From assembly GCF_000802965.1 (NCBI RefSeq), contig NZ_JSAK01000027.1:89505-153504 (forward strand): DNA of 64,000 bases. The letters run 5' to 3'. Made by a program: the position numbers and the translations under genes. The DNA is from Pseudomonas fluorescens (lineage in GTDB: Bacteria; Pseudomonadota; Gammaproteobacteria; Pseudomonadales; Pseudomonadaceae). Every line of letters begins with the position of its first letter. Position 1 is the stretch's first letter. The notes below the pieces were generated by a model, which had not been told where the DNA came from, did not search any database, and worked only from the letters and a program-made list of their open reading frames with translations. This document shows, piece by piece, positions 44,212 to 53,446 of the stretch.

Positions 44212-44376
44212 TCAGCCCGAAACGCCAACACCCGGCGGCGAGACCACCGCGCACACTGGCGTGCGACTGACAGGAGGGGGGTAATGACTGATCTGCCCCG
44301 GCTGCTGATTCCCGCACGGCGCGACGCCAGCGTTGACCGCTGAATCGACTACCGCGTTGATGAGGGATGCAGGCAT
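44212..44376 (-). CDS. Possible 54-residue leader peptide
   Basis: Short frame starting MPASLINAVVDSAVNAG and ending in a proline-rich stretch (HYPPPVSRTP, VVSPPGVGVSG). It lies 96 bp before the DMT transporter start on the same strand, downstream of a plausible promoter. It has only a weak Shine-Dalgarno. The PPP and SPPG motifs are known ribosome-stalling contexts that need EF-P, so it may be a regulatory uORF. I cannot name a family; it may be chance. Confidence 0.4.
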   Translation of the reverse strand: MPASLINAVVDSAVNAGVAPCGNQQPGQISHYPPPVSRTPVCAVVSPPGVGVSG

Positions 44377-44400
44377 TGGGCTGATCTTTTCTTGAGGGAT

Positions 44401-44463
44401 AAAAAAGTGAGTCCTGAAACTCACTGCGCGCTGACTATAACCAGCGCTCGACACATATTGCAA
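44401..44463 (-). promoter_or_regulatory. Promoter and 5' stem-loop for the DMT leader transcript
   Basis: On the minus strand, -35 TTGCAA (44463-44458), an 18-bp spacer and -10 TATAGT (44439-44434) predict a start near 44427. The first transcribed bases would form a perfect hairpin AGTGAGT-TTCAGG-ACTCACT (44425-44406) followed by T5. That is either a 5' stabilising stem or a very early terminator. Confidence 0.45.
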
Positions 44464-44487
44464 TGAGTTGATTGAACTCGCCGCAGA

Positions 44488-44579
44488 CCTGTAGGAGCCG
44501 GCTTGCTGGCGATAGCGCAATGTCTGCGATATCAAGGTTGATGGTTCGGCCGCGATCGCTGGCAAGCCAGCTCCTACAG
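44488..44579. repeat. REP pair
   Basis: Inverted pair CCTGTAGGAGCCGGCTTGCTG / GCTGGCAAGCCAGCTCCTACA just beyond the 3' end of lpxO. Confidence 0.83.
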
Positions 44580-44582
44580 ATC

Positions 44583-45521
44583 TCACCCAAACAACCAACA
44601 CCCCAACAACGTCAGTACCGCCACCGCCAGCACTGGACGCAAGACTCGGTAGGCCTTGGGGTTACGACGCTTCCACTGCTTCACCACATCGCTGACCTTG
44701 TCGCTGAATTTTTTGCTCCAGGCGTAAGCCTGATTGATCCCGCCAACGGGTTCGTCATCGAGGTTCTGCGGGGCGGTGGCGCGGCCCAGAAGATCGCTGA
44801 TCCAGCGGTTGATGCCCGTCATCAAGCGGTTGCTCAGTGGCCGCTCAATGTCGCAGAACAGGATCACCCGCGCCTTGTCAGTTTCGTTCTTGACCCAGTG
44901 CACGTAGGTTTCATCGAACATCACATCTTCACCGTCGCGCCAGGCGTAAACCTGACCGTCGACGAAGATGCGGCAATCGTCGGAATTGGGTGTCGACAGG
45001 CCCAGGTGATAACGCAGGGAACCGGCAAAGGGATCGCGATGGGGATTGAGGTGGCTGTTGCCCGGCAGCAGCGCGAACATGGCGCCGCGGACTTTGGGAA
45101 TACGGCTGAGCAGGGCCACGGTGTTCGGGCACAGGAGATCTGCCGAGGGCAGCGATTTGTCATACCACTTGAGGTAAAAACGCTTCCAGCCTTTCTTGAA
45201 GAAAGAACCGAAACCGGCGTCATTGTTCTTCTCGGCCGCGCGGATGTAGCCCTCGCCGAACAGGTGCATCGCTTCCTCGCGAATGACCTGCCAATTGTCC
45301 TTGAGCACGTCCAGTTCAGGGAACTTGCTACGGTCCAGATAGGGTTTCGAAGGTACCTCGGAAAACAGGTACATCAGAGCGTTATAGGGTGCGAACAGCG
45401 CCGAATGGTTAACGAATTGACGCAGGACCGGCAAACGCGCCTTGCCACGCAAATGCACGTAGAGGGTACTGCCCAGAAACAGCAGCAACAGCGACGCCTT
45501 GGCGACAAATGAAAAGGTCAT
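44583..45521 (-). CDS. lpxO: LpxO-type lipid A hydroxylase (aspartyl/asparaginyl beta-hydroxylase family)
   Basis: Fe(II)/2-oxoglutarate oxygenase predicted to 2-hydroxylate a lipid A acyl chain at the inner membrane. The 312-residue protein has an N-terminal hydrophobic helix (8-24) and the family core with NSHLNPHRDPFAGSLRYHLGL (His-x-Asp type iron site) and YVHWVKNETDKARVILFCDIERP, plus a C-terminal hydrophobic tail. AAGGAG is 7 nt before the ATG at 45521. Membership in the aspartyl beta-hydroxylase family is clear; the LpxO role is inferred from length and membrane anchors. Confidence 0.86.
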   Translation of the reverse strand: MTFSFVAKASLLLLFLGSTLYVHLRGKARLPVLRQFVNHSALFAPYNALMYLFSEVPSKPYLDRSKFPELDVLKDNWQVIREEAMHLFGEGYIRAAEKNNDAGFGSFFKKGWKRFYLKWYDKSLPSADLLCPNTVALLSRIPKVRGAMFALLPGNSHLNPHRDPFAGSLRYHLGLSTPNSDDCRIFVDGQVYAWRDGEDVMFDETYVHWVKNETDKARVILFCDIERPLSNRLMTGINRWISDLLGRATAPQNLDDEPVGGINQAYAWSKKFSDKVSDVVKQWKRRNPKAYRVLRPVLAVAVLTLLGCWLFG

Positions 45522-45752
45522 CAACAACTCCTTGGCAGTAGACACTTTGCACAACGCCATTTACCCGACGTCGCAGGCGGCATGATAAATACTGCCAACC
45601 CATGAAAAAACTGCCTGTCTCAGCATTCACTCTTAACGGTTGTGCAATAAAGCACTGATTAACACAGCGGTCCTGAACGCCGGCTGACCCGAATCAAACT
45701 CGCCGTGGTGGGAGGATTTACCCCCCCTCCACTCTCTTTCCAAAAGAAGCTG

Positions 45753-46727
<975 letters not shown>

Positions 46728-46855
46728 GGCTGGGTCCTTACTACAGCATTTAATAAGCGCACAAAGGTATGCCTGTTACCGGTAGGCGTCCAGTCAGGTC
46801 GAACGTCCGGAGCCCCGCGCAGTCAATGGCTTTAGAACGCCAGAGATTTGCCACT

Positions 46856-47932
46856 ATGAAACGTCGATACAGCTGGCCCCTATGGACCTTCGCCGGCCTC
46901 GTTGTGCTGCTGATTGCCCTGCACTTCGCGCTGCCCTATCTGGTCCGTGATTACCTCAATGACCGATTGGCGGACATGGGCGACTATCGCGGTCAGATCA
47001 CCGATGTGGACCTGGCCCTGTGGCGTGGGGCCTACAAAATCAACGGCTTGAAAATCGTCAAAGTCGACGGCAAGGTGCCGGTGCCGTTCGTCAATGCGCC
47101 GCTGATCGACCTCTCGGTCAGTTGGCACTCGCTGTGGTATGACCACGCGGTCGTAGCCGAGGTGCGGTTCGTCAACCCCGAAGTGAACTTCGTCGACGGT
47201 GGCGCCAACAAGAAGAACTCCCAAACCGGTCAAGGCACCGACTGGCGTGCCCAATTGGGCAAGTTGCTGCCGATCACGTTGAACGAAGTAAAGATCGATG
47301 ACGGCAAGATCACCTTTCGAAACTTCAACTCCAAACCGCCCGTGAACATGAACGCAACCAAGGTCAACGCCAGCATTTACAACCTGACCAACGTAGTCGA
47401 TACCGACGGCAAACGCGACGCGCGCTTCGAAGGCAAAGCCCTGCTGCTGGGGCACGCGCCTCTGGAAACCACAGCAACCTTCGATCCGCTGAGCAACTTC
47501 GAGGATTTCGAATTCCGCCTGCGAGCCAGGGACATCGAGCTCAAACGCATGAACGACTTTGCCTCGGCCTACGGCAAATTCGATTTCAATGCCGGCCATG
47601 GCGACGTGGTAATCGAAGCACAGGCCAAAAAGGCGAAATTAACCGGCTACATCAAACCGCTGCTCAAAGACGTCGACGTGTTCAACTGGCAGCAGGACGT
47701 GGAAAACAAAGACAAAGGGATTTTTCGTTCCATATGGGAAGCCATCGTCGGTGGCTCCGAAACGGTATTGAAAAATCAGGGCAAGAACCAGTTTGCCACC
47801 CGCGTCGAACTGAGCGGCAACGTACATCGGCAAGATATCAGCGCGTTCCAGGCGTTTTTGCAGATTTTACGCAATGGTTTCATCCAGGCCTTCAATGCGC
47901 GTTATGAACGACCCAAGCCAGATGCCGGCTAA
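46856..47932 (+). CDS. DUF748-family protein (AsmA-like)
   Basis: A 358-residue protein with an N-terminal transmembrane helix (about 7-26) and a large periplasmic beta-rich domain of DUF748/AsmA-like character (repeated amphipathic strands such as ITFRNFNS, NASIYNLTNV). AsmA-like proteins are linked to phospholipid transport and envelope homeostasis; a specific role is unknown here. The start at 46856 (MKRRYSWPLW) precedes the anchor directly. Its stop overlaps the convergent DUF2442-type gene by 4 bp. Confidence 0.85.
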   Translation: MKRRYSWPLWTFAGLVVLLIALHFALPYLVRDYLNDRLADMGDYRGQITDVDLALWRGAYKINGLKIVKVDGKVPVPFVNAPLIDLSVSWHSLWYDHAVVAEVRFVNPEVNFVDGGANKKNSQTGQGTDWRAQLGKLLPITLNEVKIDDGKITFRNFNSKPPVNMNATKVNASIYNLTNVVDTDGKRDARFEGKALLLGHAPLETTATFDPLSNFEDFEFRLRARDIELKRMNDFASAYGKFDFNAGHGDVVIEAQAKKAKLTGYIKPLLKDVDVFNWQQDVENKDKGIFRSIWEAIVGGSETVLKNQGKNQFATRVELSGNVHRQDISAFQAFLQILRNGFIQAFNARYERPKPDAG

Positions 47933-48429
47933 CGTTTGCGCGTGACGGTGTAGCGGCCGGAGTCCTCGGCCGCGCGTGGCTGCTTCGTTTGCTGTTGCAG
48001 AAAGTCCCAGCCAAGGCAGGCCAGGGCAAGTGATCGGGGCACCGCTTCGCGACCGCTGCTGTACCGGCTGATGCTGCGGGCACTGACCCCCAATGCCTCG
48101 GCCGCCTGGTTGAGGGGCAATCCAGTACGAGCACGCCAGTCAATGAAGATGCGGGTGTTTTCATCCGAAGCGTTTTGCGCGAGTGCATCCAGGTACAAAG
48201 TGTCGGCGCCAATCTGAATGTCCAGCTCAGGCCACTCCACACACCAGCCATCATCACCGAGCGTCGCATCCTTGAATGCGTTTCCCTGTAATGGCTGCAA
48301 CCCTGGAAAGGTCTCAAGATCGCGGCTCAGGTCGAGCGTCAGTTGCTGGCCGTCGATAAAGGTCAGCGCCAGCCGGTGATTCGGCAATGCCCGCACCGCC
48401 GACAGCCGTGGTCGTTTCATGGGTAACAT
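47929..48429 (-). CDS. DUF2442 protein with C-terminal helix-turn-helix
   Basis: A 166-residue protein. Residues 1-90 match the DUF2442 type (VRALPNHRLALTFIDGQQLTLDLS), and about 105-145 form an XRE-like HTH (NQAAEALGVSARSISRYSSGREAVP). It overlaps the upstream DUF4160 gene by 13 bp with this start (GGAGG 10 nt upstream); ATG at 48420 would give a 4-bp ATGA overlap. Such pairs are common in bacteria, and a toxin-antitoxin-like or regulatory role has been suspected but is not established. The HTH suggests autoregulation. Confidence 0.82.
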   Translation of the reverse strand: MLPMKRPRLSAVRALPNHRLALTFIDGQQLTLDLSRDLETFPGLQPLQGNAFKDATLGDDGWCVEWPELDIQIGADTLYLDALAQNASDENTRIFIDWRARTGLPLNQAAEALGVSARSISRYSSGREAVPRSLALACLGWDFLQQQTKQPRAAEDSGRYTVTRKR

Positions 48430-48647
48430 CGTTTCCAATCCTCCAGCAATTGCGTCTGGTGGGCCCTGACCCATTCCAGTGCTTCCTTGATAATCAGCGG
48501 CGGTGCCTTGCCTACCATCACTTCGACGGTTTCCAGGCTCAACATGACGTCCAGCCCGCCACCGGTCAGGTGTACATGAGGCGGCGGATGATCCTTCTCG
48601 CGCAACTGAATGCGGTACGTATCGCGAAATCGATATTTAGTAGACAT
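48417..48647 (-). CDS. DUF4160-family small protein
   Basis: A 76-residue protein beginning MSTKYRFRDTYRIQLREKDH, with the DUF4160 core motif HPPPHVHL around 21-28 (a conserved His cluster). It is the first gene of a two-gene unit with the DUF2442/HTH gene. The start at 48647 is chosen for family fit; 12 codons of open frame precede it. Function unknown. Confidence 0.82.
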   Translation of the reverse strand: MSTKYRFRDTYRIQLREKDHPPPHVHLTGGGLDVMLSLETVEVMVGKAPPLIIKEALEWVRAHQTQLLEDWKRCYP

Positions 48648-48849
48648 GCCCGGCAAGCTATCGCCAAAATGGCGATATCTCAATACTGGCCAGCCGCCGA
48701 AACCAAGTCAAGATGTGACGCCCCATTCAGAGACTGAATAAGCCGTCTGCGTTCACAGTCGACCGGGCAGCGCGTTATAGTCGGGTACTACAATTATTGC
48801 GCCCCGCCCTGCCTCGTTCAGGTCGGCGTTACCGTTCGAGGATTAGCAG

Positions 48850-49695
48850 ATGAAGTTCGAAGGCACCCAGGCCTACGTCGCCACCGATGACCTGAAGCTG
48901 GCAGTCAACGCCGCCATTACCTTGGAACGGCCATTGCTGGTCAAGGGCGAACCGGGCACCGGCAAGACCATGCTCGCCGAGCAACTGGCCGAATCTTTTG
49001 GTGCCAAGCTGATTACCTGGCACATCAAATCCACCACCAAGGCGCACCAGGGCCTCTACGAATACGATGCGGTGAGCCGCCTGCGTGATTCGCAACTGGG
49101 GACGGAAAAAGTCCACGACGTTCGCAACTACCTGAAAAAGGGCAAGCTCTGGGAAGCGTTCGAATCCGAAGAGCGGGTGATCCTGCTGATCGACGAAATC
49201 GACAAGGCCGACATCGAGTTCCCTAACGACCTGTTGCAAGAACTCGACAAGATGGAGTTCTACGTTTACGAGATCGACGAGACCATCAAGGCCAAGAAAC
49301 GCCCGATCATCATCATTACCTCCAACAACGAAAAAGAGCTGCCAGACGCCTTCCTGCGCCGCTGCTTCTTCCACTACATCGCCTTCCCCGACCGCACCAC
49401 GCTGCAGAAAATCGTCGACGTGCACTACCCGGACATCAAGAAAGACCTGGTCAGCGAAGCGCTGGACGTGTTCTTCGATGTGCGCAAGGTGCCGGGCCTG
49501 AAGAAAAAGCCTTCTACGTCCGAGCTGGTGGACTGGCTAAAGCTGCTGATGGCCGACAACATCGGCGAAGCGGTGTTGCGTGAACGCGATCCGACCAAAG
49601 CCATTCCGCCGCTGGCCGGTGCGCTGGTGAAGAACGAACAGGACGTGCAACTGCTTGAGCGCCTGGCGTTCATGAGCCGTCGCGGCAGTCGTTGA
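48850..49695 (+). CDS. MoxR-family AAA+ ATPase
   Basis: A 281-residue AAA+ ATPase with Walker A GEPGTGKT (33-40) and Walker B VILLIDEIDKAD near 110-121, then sensor 1 ITSNNEKELPDAFLRRC. MoxR ATPases act as chaperones, often with a VWA protein encoded next door, to insert cofactors or mature enzymes. The client is unknown. AGGATTAGCAG precedes the ATG. The gene is followed 18 bp later by the VWA partner. Confidence 0.94.
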   Translation: MKFEGTQAYVATDDLKLAVNAAITLERPLLVKGEPGTGKTMLAEQLAESFGAKLITWHIKSTTKAHQGLYEYDAVSRLRDSQLGTEKVHDVRNYLKKGKLWEAFESEERVILLIDEIDKADIEFPNDLLQELDKMEFYVYEIDETIKAKKRPIIIITSNNEKELPDAFLRRCFFHYIAFPDRTTLQKIVDVHYPDIKKDLVSEALDVFFDVRKVPGLKKKPSTSELVDWLKLLMADNIGEAVLRERDPTKAIPPLAGALVKNEQDVQLLERLAFMSRRGSR

Positions 49696-49713
49696 TCATC
49701 CGGGGCAAATACC

Positions 49714-50892
49714 ATGCTGCTCAACCTGTTCAATGAAATGCGCGCAGCCAAGGTGCCGGTCTCGGTACGCGAGCTGCTGGACCTGATCAACGCGCTGAAA
49801 CAGCGCGTGACCTTCGCCGACATGGACGAGTTTTACTACTTGTCCCGGGCGATCCTGGTGAAGGACGAAAAGCATTTCGACAAGTTCGACCGGGCCTTTG
49901 GTGCTTACTTCAACGGCCTGGAAAAACTCGACGATCACTTGCAGGCCCTGATCCCCGAAGACTGGCTGCGCAAAGAATTCGAGCGCTCGCTGACCGACGA
50001 AGAGCGGGCGGCGATTCAGTCGCTCGGCGGGCTGGACAAGCTGATCGAAGAGTTCAAGAAACGCCTGGAAGAACAGAAGGAGCGCCACGCCGGCGGCAAC
50101 AAGTGGATCGGCACCGGTGGCACCAGCCCGTTCGGTTCCGGCGGTTTCAACCCGGAGGGCATTCGGGTCGGCGATGCCGGCAAGCGCCAGGGCAAAGCGG
50201 TCAAGGTCTGGGATCAGCGCGAATACAAAAACCTCGACGATTCAGTGGAACTGGGCACGCGCAACATCAAGGTCGCCTTGCGGCGGTTGCGCAAGTTTGC
50301 CCGCCAGGGTGCGGCGGAAGAACTGGACATCGATGGCACCATCGACCACACCGCCAAAGATGCCGGGTTGCTGAACATCCAGATGCGTCCAGAGCGGCGC
50401 AACACCGTGAAGCTGTTGCTGCTGTTCGACATCGGCGGCTCGATGGACGCCCATGTGAAAATTTGCGAGGAGTTGTTCTCGGCCTGCAAGACCGAGTTCA
50501 AGCATCTGGAATATTTCTACTTCCACAACTTCATTTATGAATCGGTGTGGAAGAACAACATGCGCCGCACCTCCGAGCGCACGTCGACCCAGGACCTGCT
50601 GCATAAATACGGCGCCGACTACAAAGTGATTTTCATCGGTGACGCCGCCATGGCCCCCTACGAAATCACCCAGGCCGGCGGCAGCGTCGAGCACTGGAAC
50701 GAAGAAGCAGGTTACGTGTGGATGCAGCGGTTCAAGGAGAAGTACAAGAAGCTCATCTGGATCAACCCGTATCCGAAGGACACTTGGGGCTATACCTCGT
50801 CGACCAATATTGTGCGGGATTTGATTGATGACCAGATGTATCCGCTGACCCTTCGCGGGTTGGAGGAAGGGATGCGGTTTCTTTCCAAATAA
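49714..50892 (+). CDS. VWA domain protein (CoxE-like), MoxR partner
   Basis: A 392-residue protein with a CoxE-like N-terminal helical region and a C-terminal VWA domain (about 225-392). The MIDAS reads DIGGSM at Asp239-Ser243, so the first Ser of the canonical D-x-S-x-S is Gly. TSSTNIV carries a possible later metal-site Thr/Ser. It probably delivers clients to the MoxR ATPase encoded just upstream. The order of these genes near cysK matches what I recall for PA2706-PA2709. Confidence 0.9.
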   Translation: MLLNLFNEMRAAKVPVSVRELLDLINALKQRVTFADMDEFYYLSRAILVKDEKHFDKFDRAFGAYFNGLEKLDDHLQALIPEDWLRKEFERSLTDEERAAIQSLGGLDKLIEEFKKRLEEQKERHAGGNKWIGTGGTSPFGSGGFNPEGIRVGDAGKRQGKAVKVWDQREYKNLDDSVELGTRNIKVALRRLRKFARQGAAEELDIDGTIDHTAKDAGLLNIQMRPERRNTVKLLLLFDIGGSMDAHVKICEELFSACKTEFKHLEYFYFHNFIYESVWKNNMRRTSERTSTQDLLHKYGADYKVIFIGDAAMAPYEITQAGGSVEHWNEEAGYVWMQRFKEKYKKLIWINPYPKDTWGYTSSTNIVRDLIDDQMYPLTLRGLEEGMRFLSK

Positions 50893-50901
50893 CACACTGA
50901 A

Positions 50902-51004
50902 CCTGTGGCGAGGGAGCTTGCTCCCGCTGGGTTGCGAAGCGACCCCTTTTCTCAAAAAAATGGGACTGCTGCGCAGTCCAGCGGGAGCAAGCTCCCTCGC
51001 CACA
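50902..51004. repeat. REP pair (GCGAGGGAGCTTGCTCCCGCT family)
   Basis: Inverted arms CCTGTGGCGAGGGAGCTTGC / GCAAGCTCCCTCGCCACAG, the same family as 27611, between convergent genes. Confidence 0.85.
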
Positions 51005-51005
51005 G

Positions 51006-51923
51006 TTAAAAGCGCTGTAGATATTCGACGTGCTCCCGATGCGCCACTTCCTGCACCACCGGCCGCAATCGCACCTGCGCCCCCGGCAGACACTGCGCCA
51101 GCCGCGCCAATGCCAACGGCGTCAACGCTCCCAACCGTGGATAACCGCCAATGGTCTGCCGGTCATTGAGCAACACAATCGGTTGCCCGTCCGGTGGCAC
51201 CTGCACCGCACCCAGCGGAATCCCCTCGGAAATCATCGGTTTGCCCTGGTACTGCAAGGGCGTGCCCAACAGACGAATGCCCATTCGGTCGGCGCGGCTG
51301 TCGAGGCTCCACACACTGTTGAACGCGTCGAACAAACTTTGCCCGCTGAATTCTCCGATCTGCGCACCGAGCACCACGTCCAACGGTTCGTTGAGGTTCA
51401 GATTCGGTCGCTGCTCTGACGACAACTCCCGCAACAACATGACCGAATTCCCCGAATAACCCAGCGACTCGCCCCTGCCCAGCGCCCGGCCCATCCCGTC
51501 CAGTCCACCAAGCTCTTCACGCACTACCGTCGAGCTACTGCCCAATACCCTCGGCGCATCGAAGCCACCCGGCGCGGCCAGATAAGCGCGGGCGCCGAGC
51601 AATGGCTGGGTGAATTGCAATCGCTGGCCCTTATGCAGCCTGAAACTGCGCCACGGAGCCAGCGGCTCGCCGTTCACCTGCGCGCCAAGATCCGCCCCCG
51701 CCAGCGCCAGCACGCAATCGTCTTCGGCCACGACACTGAACCCGCCCAGGGTGATTTCGATCACCGGCGCATCCAGTCCATTACCCAGCAACCAATTAGC
51801 CCACGACATCGAACGCCAATCGGCCGCGCCGCCCTGGGTCACGCCCAGATGCCGCACGCCGAAACGACCGGCATCCTGCAACAGGCACAACGGCGTACTC
51901 GCTTCAATCGTCAGTCGGCTCAT
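51006..51923 (-). CDS. pxpC: 5-oxoprolinase subunit PxpC
   Basis: Subunit of the prokaryotic ATP-dependent 5-oxoprolinase that opens 5-oxo-L-proline to L-glutamate. The 305-residue protein has the KipA/allophanate-hydrolase C-terminal (biotin-dependent carboxyltransferase-like) fold, with QDAGRFGVRHLGVTQGGAAD near 17-36. It overlaps pxpB by 4 bp. It lies last in the MFS-pxpA-pxpB-pxpC order. Confidence 0.92.
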   Translation of the reverse strand: MSRLTIEASTPLCLLQDAGRFGVRHLGVTQGGAADWRSMSWANWLLGNGLDAPVIEITLGGFSVVAEDDCVLALAGADLGAQVNGEPLAPWRSFRLHKGQRLQFTQPLLGARAYLAAPGGFDAPRVLGSSSTVVREELGGLDGMGRALGRGESLGYSGNSVMLLRELSSEQRPNLNLNEPLDVVLGAQIGEFSGQSLFDAFNSVWSLDSRADRMGIRLLGTPLQYQGKPMISEGIPLGAVQVPPDGQPIVLLNDRQTIGGYPRLGALTPLALARLAQCLPGAQVRLRPVVQEVAHREHVEYLQRF

Positions 51924-52624
51924 GCCTGCGCCTCCAATGGCGTGTCGTCGCCGCCCAGGTTGATGAACTCGGCATGGCCGATCGCTTCGAAACGCACGGT
52001 GTCACCCGGTTGCATCAGGCTGTAGCCGTCGCGGTGGCGGTCGAACAATTTGGCTGGCGTTCTGCCGATCAGGTTCCAGCCGCCCGGAGAAACCACCGGA
52101 TAGGCCGCCGTTTGCCGCTCAGCGATGCCGACGCTGCCAGCGGCGACCCTCTTGCGCGGTGTGTTCAGACGCGGTGCGGCCAGCACTTCTTCCACTAAAC
52201 CCATGAACGCGAACCCCGGCGCAAAGCCCAAGGCGAACACCTGATATTCACGCTCGCAGTGCCGACGGATCACCTCCGCCACCGCCAAGCCGCTGCGCTG
52301 CGACAACAGGTTCAGCTCCGGCCCGACGCTCAAGTCGTACCAGACCGGCAGCACATGACATTTGCCACCTGTGCGTGCATTGGGCGATAGATCGATTAAC
52401 GCTTCAGCGATTAATTCCCGAGCCTGGACCGGGCTCAACGCGGTCAGGTCGTAATGCACCATCAACGTGGTGTAAGACGGCACCAAATCGATCAAATGCT
52501 CACCGAATGCAGCCCGCAGACTTTCGCTGGCAGCAAGCATCCAAGGCATGTTGGCTTCGGCAATTTCATCGAACAGACGCACCATCAGGCAATCGAGCGC
52601 GACCACTTCTACCCGCAGTTTCAT
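51920..52624 (-). CDS. pxpB: 5-oxoprolinase subunit PxpB
   Basis: KipI/allophanate-hydrolase N-domain-like subunit (234 residues), with the conserved FALGFAPGFAFMG near 138-150 and SPGGWNLIGRTP near 180-191. It works in complex with PxpA and PxpC. 4-bp overlaps at both ends imply coupled translation. Confidence 0.92.
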   Translation of the reverse strand: MKLRVEVVALDCLMVRLFDEIAEANMPWMLAASESLRAAFGEHLIDLVPSYTTLMVHYDLTALSPVQARELIAEALIDLSPNARTGGKCHVLPVWYDLSVGPELNLLSQRSGLAVAEVIRRHCEREYQVFALGFAPGFAFMGLVEEVLAAPRLNTPRKRVAAGSVGIAERQTAAYPVVSPGGWNLIGRTPAKLFDRHRDGYSLMQPGDTVRFEAIGHAEFINLGGDDTPLEAQA

Positions 52625-53373
52625 GACGCGCTCTGCTGATTCAGGGCTTCACGAATGCGCTGCACGGCGGCCACCGAGCTGGTGTTGTCGCCGTGCACGC
52701 ACAGGGTGTTGGCCTGCAAATGCAAGGCGCTGCCATCGCTGGCGGTAAGGTGATCGCCACGGGCAATGATCAGCGCCTGCTCGATGATTTTTTCCGGATC
52801 GTGATGCACCGCCCCCGGCAATTGACGCGACACCAGCATGCCGGCGCTGTCGTAGGCGCGGTCGGCGAAGGCTTCGAACCACAACGTCACACCGTACTCC
52901 TCGCCCAACTGCTGCGCGGCGCTGTTGTCGCGGGTGGCCATCAGCATCAACGGCAAGCTGCGGTTATAGGACGCCACGGCTTGCAGCACCGCACGCAATT
53001 GCGCCGGGTTGGCCATCATGTCGTTGTACATCGCACCGTGGGGTTTAACGTAGCTGACGCGCCCGCCCTGGGCCCGGCAAATACCGTCTAGGGCGCCGAT
53101 CTGGTAATGCAGAATGTCCTGAAGTTCCTGGGTGGAATAAGCCATGGAACGACGGCCAAATCCCACCAGATCCTGATACGCCGGGTGCGCACCAATCTGC
53201 ACGCCGTGGCTGAGGGCCAGGCTGACGGTCTTGCGCATGATGCTCGGGTCGCCGGCATGGAAACCGCAGGCGATGTTGGCGCAATCGATGAAGGGCATGA
53301 CCTCGGCGTCCAGACCCATGGTCCAGTTGCCGAAGCTCTCGCCGATGTCGCAGTTCAGTAGCAGGCGGCTCAC
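52621..53373 (-). CDS. pxpA: 5-oxoprolinase subunit PxpA (LamB/YcsF family)
   Basis: A 250-residue LamB/YcsF-family subunit starting with LLLNCDIGESFGNW and carrying IACGFHAGDP. It forms the 5-oxoprolinase with PxpB/PxpC. The start is GTG at 53373, with AGGAG about 8 nt upstream; the frame extends 19 codons further but lacks a ribosome site. The operon's MFS gene lies 73 bp upstream. Confidence 0.92.
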   Translation of the reverse strand: MSRLLLNCDIGESFGNWTMGLDAEVMPFIDCANIACGFHAGDPSIMRKTVSLALSHGVQIGAHPAYQDLVGFGRRSMAYSTQELQDILHYQIGALDGICRAQGGRVSYVKPHGAMYNDMMANPAQLRAVLQAVASYNRSLPLMLMATRDNSAAQQLGEEYGVTLWFEAFADRAYDSAGMLVSRQLPGAVHHDPEKIIEQALIIARGDHLTASDGSALHLQANTLCVHGDNTSSVAAVQRIREALNQQSAS

Positions 53374-53446
53374 GATGAACACTCCTGTAGGCTTTATTCT
53401 TTTTAGCTGCGGGACACATCCGTAGGACATGCCCGCAGGTTATCAG

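Noticed and set aside
44284..44343. 19-residue plus-strand frame (MTDLPRLLIPARRDASVDR) behind AGGAGGGGGG
   Set aside because: The apparent strong ribosome site is the complement of the proline codons in the minus-strand leader frame, and no gene follows in that orientation.
45602..45658. 18-residue frame MKKLPVSAFTLNGCAIKH upstream of lpxO
   Set aside because: No ribosome-binding site and opposite in strand to both neighbours.
45700..45740. GC-rich hairpin as cysK terminator
   Set aside because: The stem is imperfect and no T-run follows in the direction of transcription.
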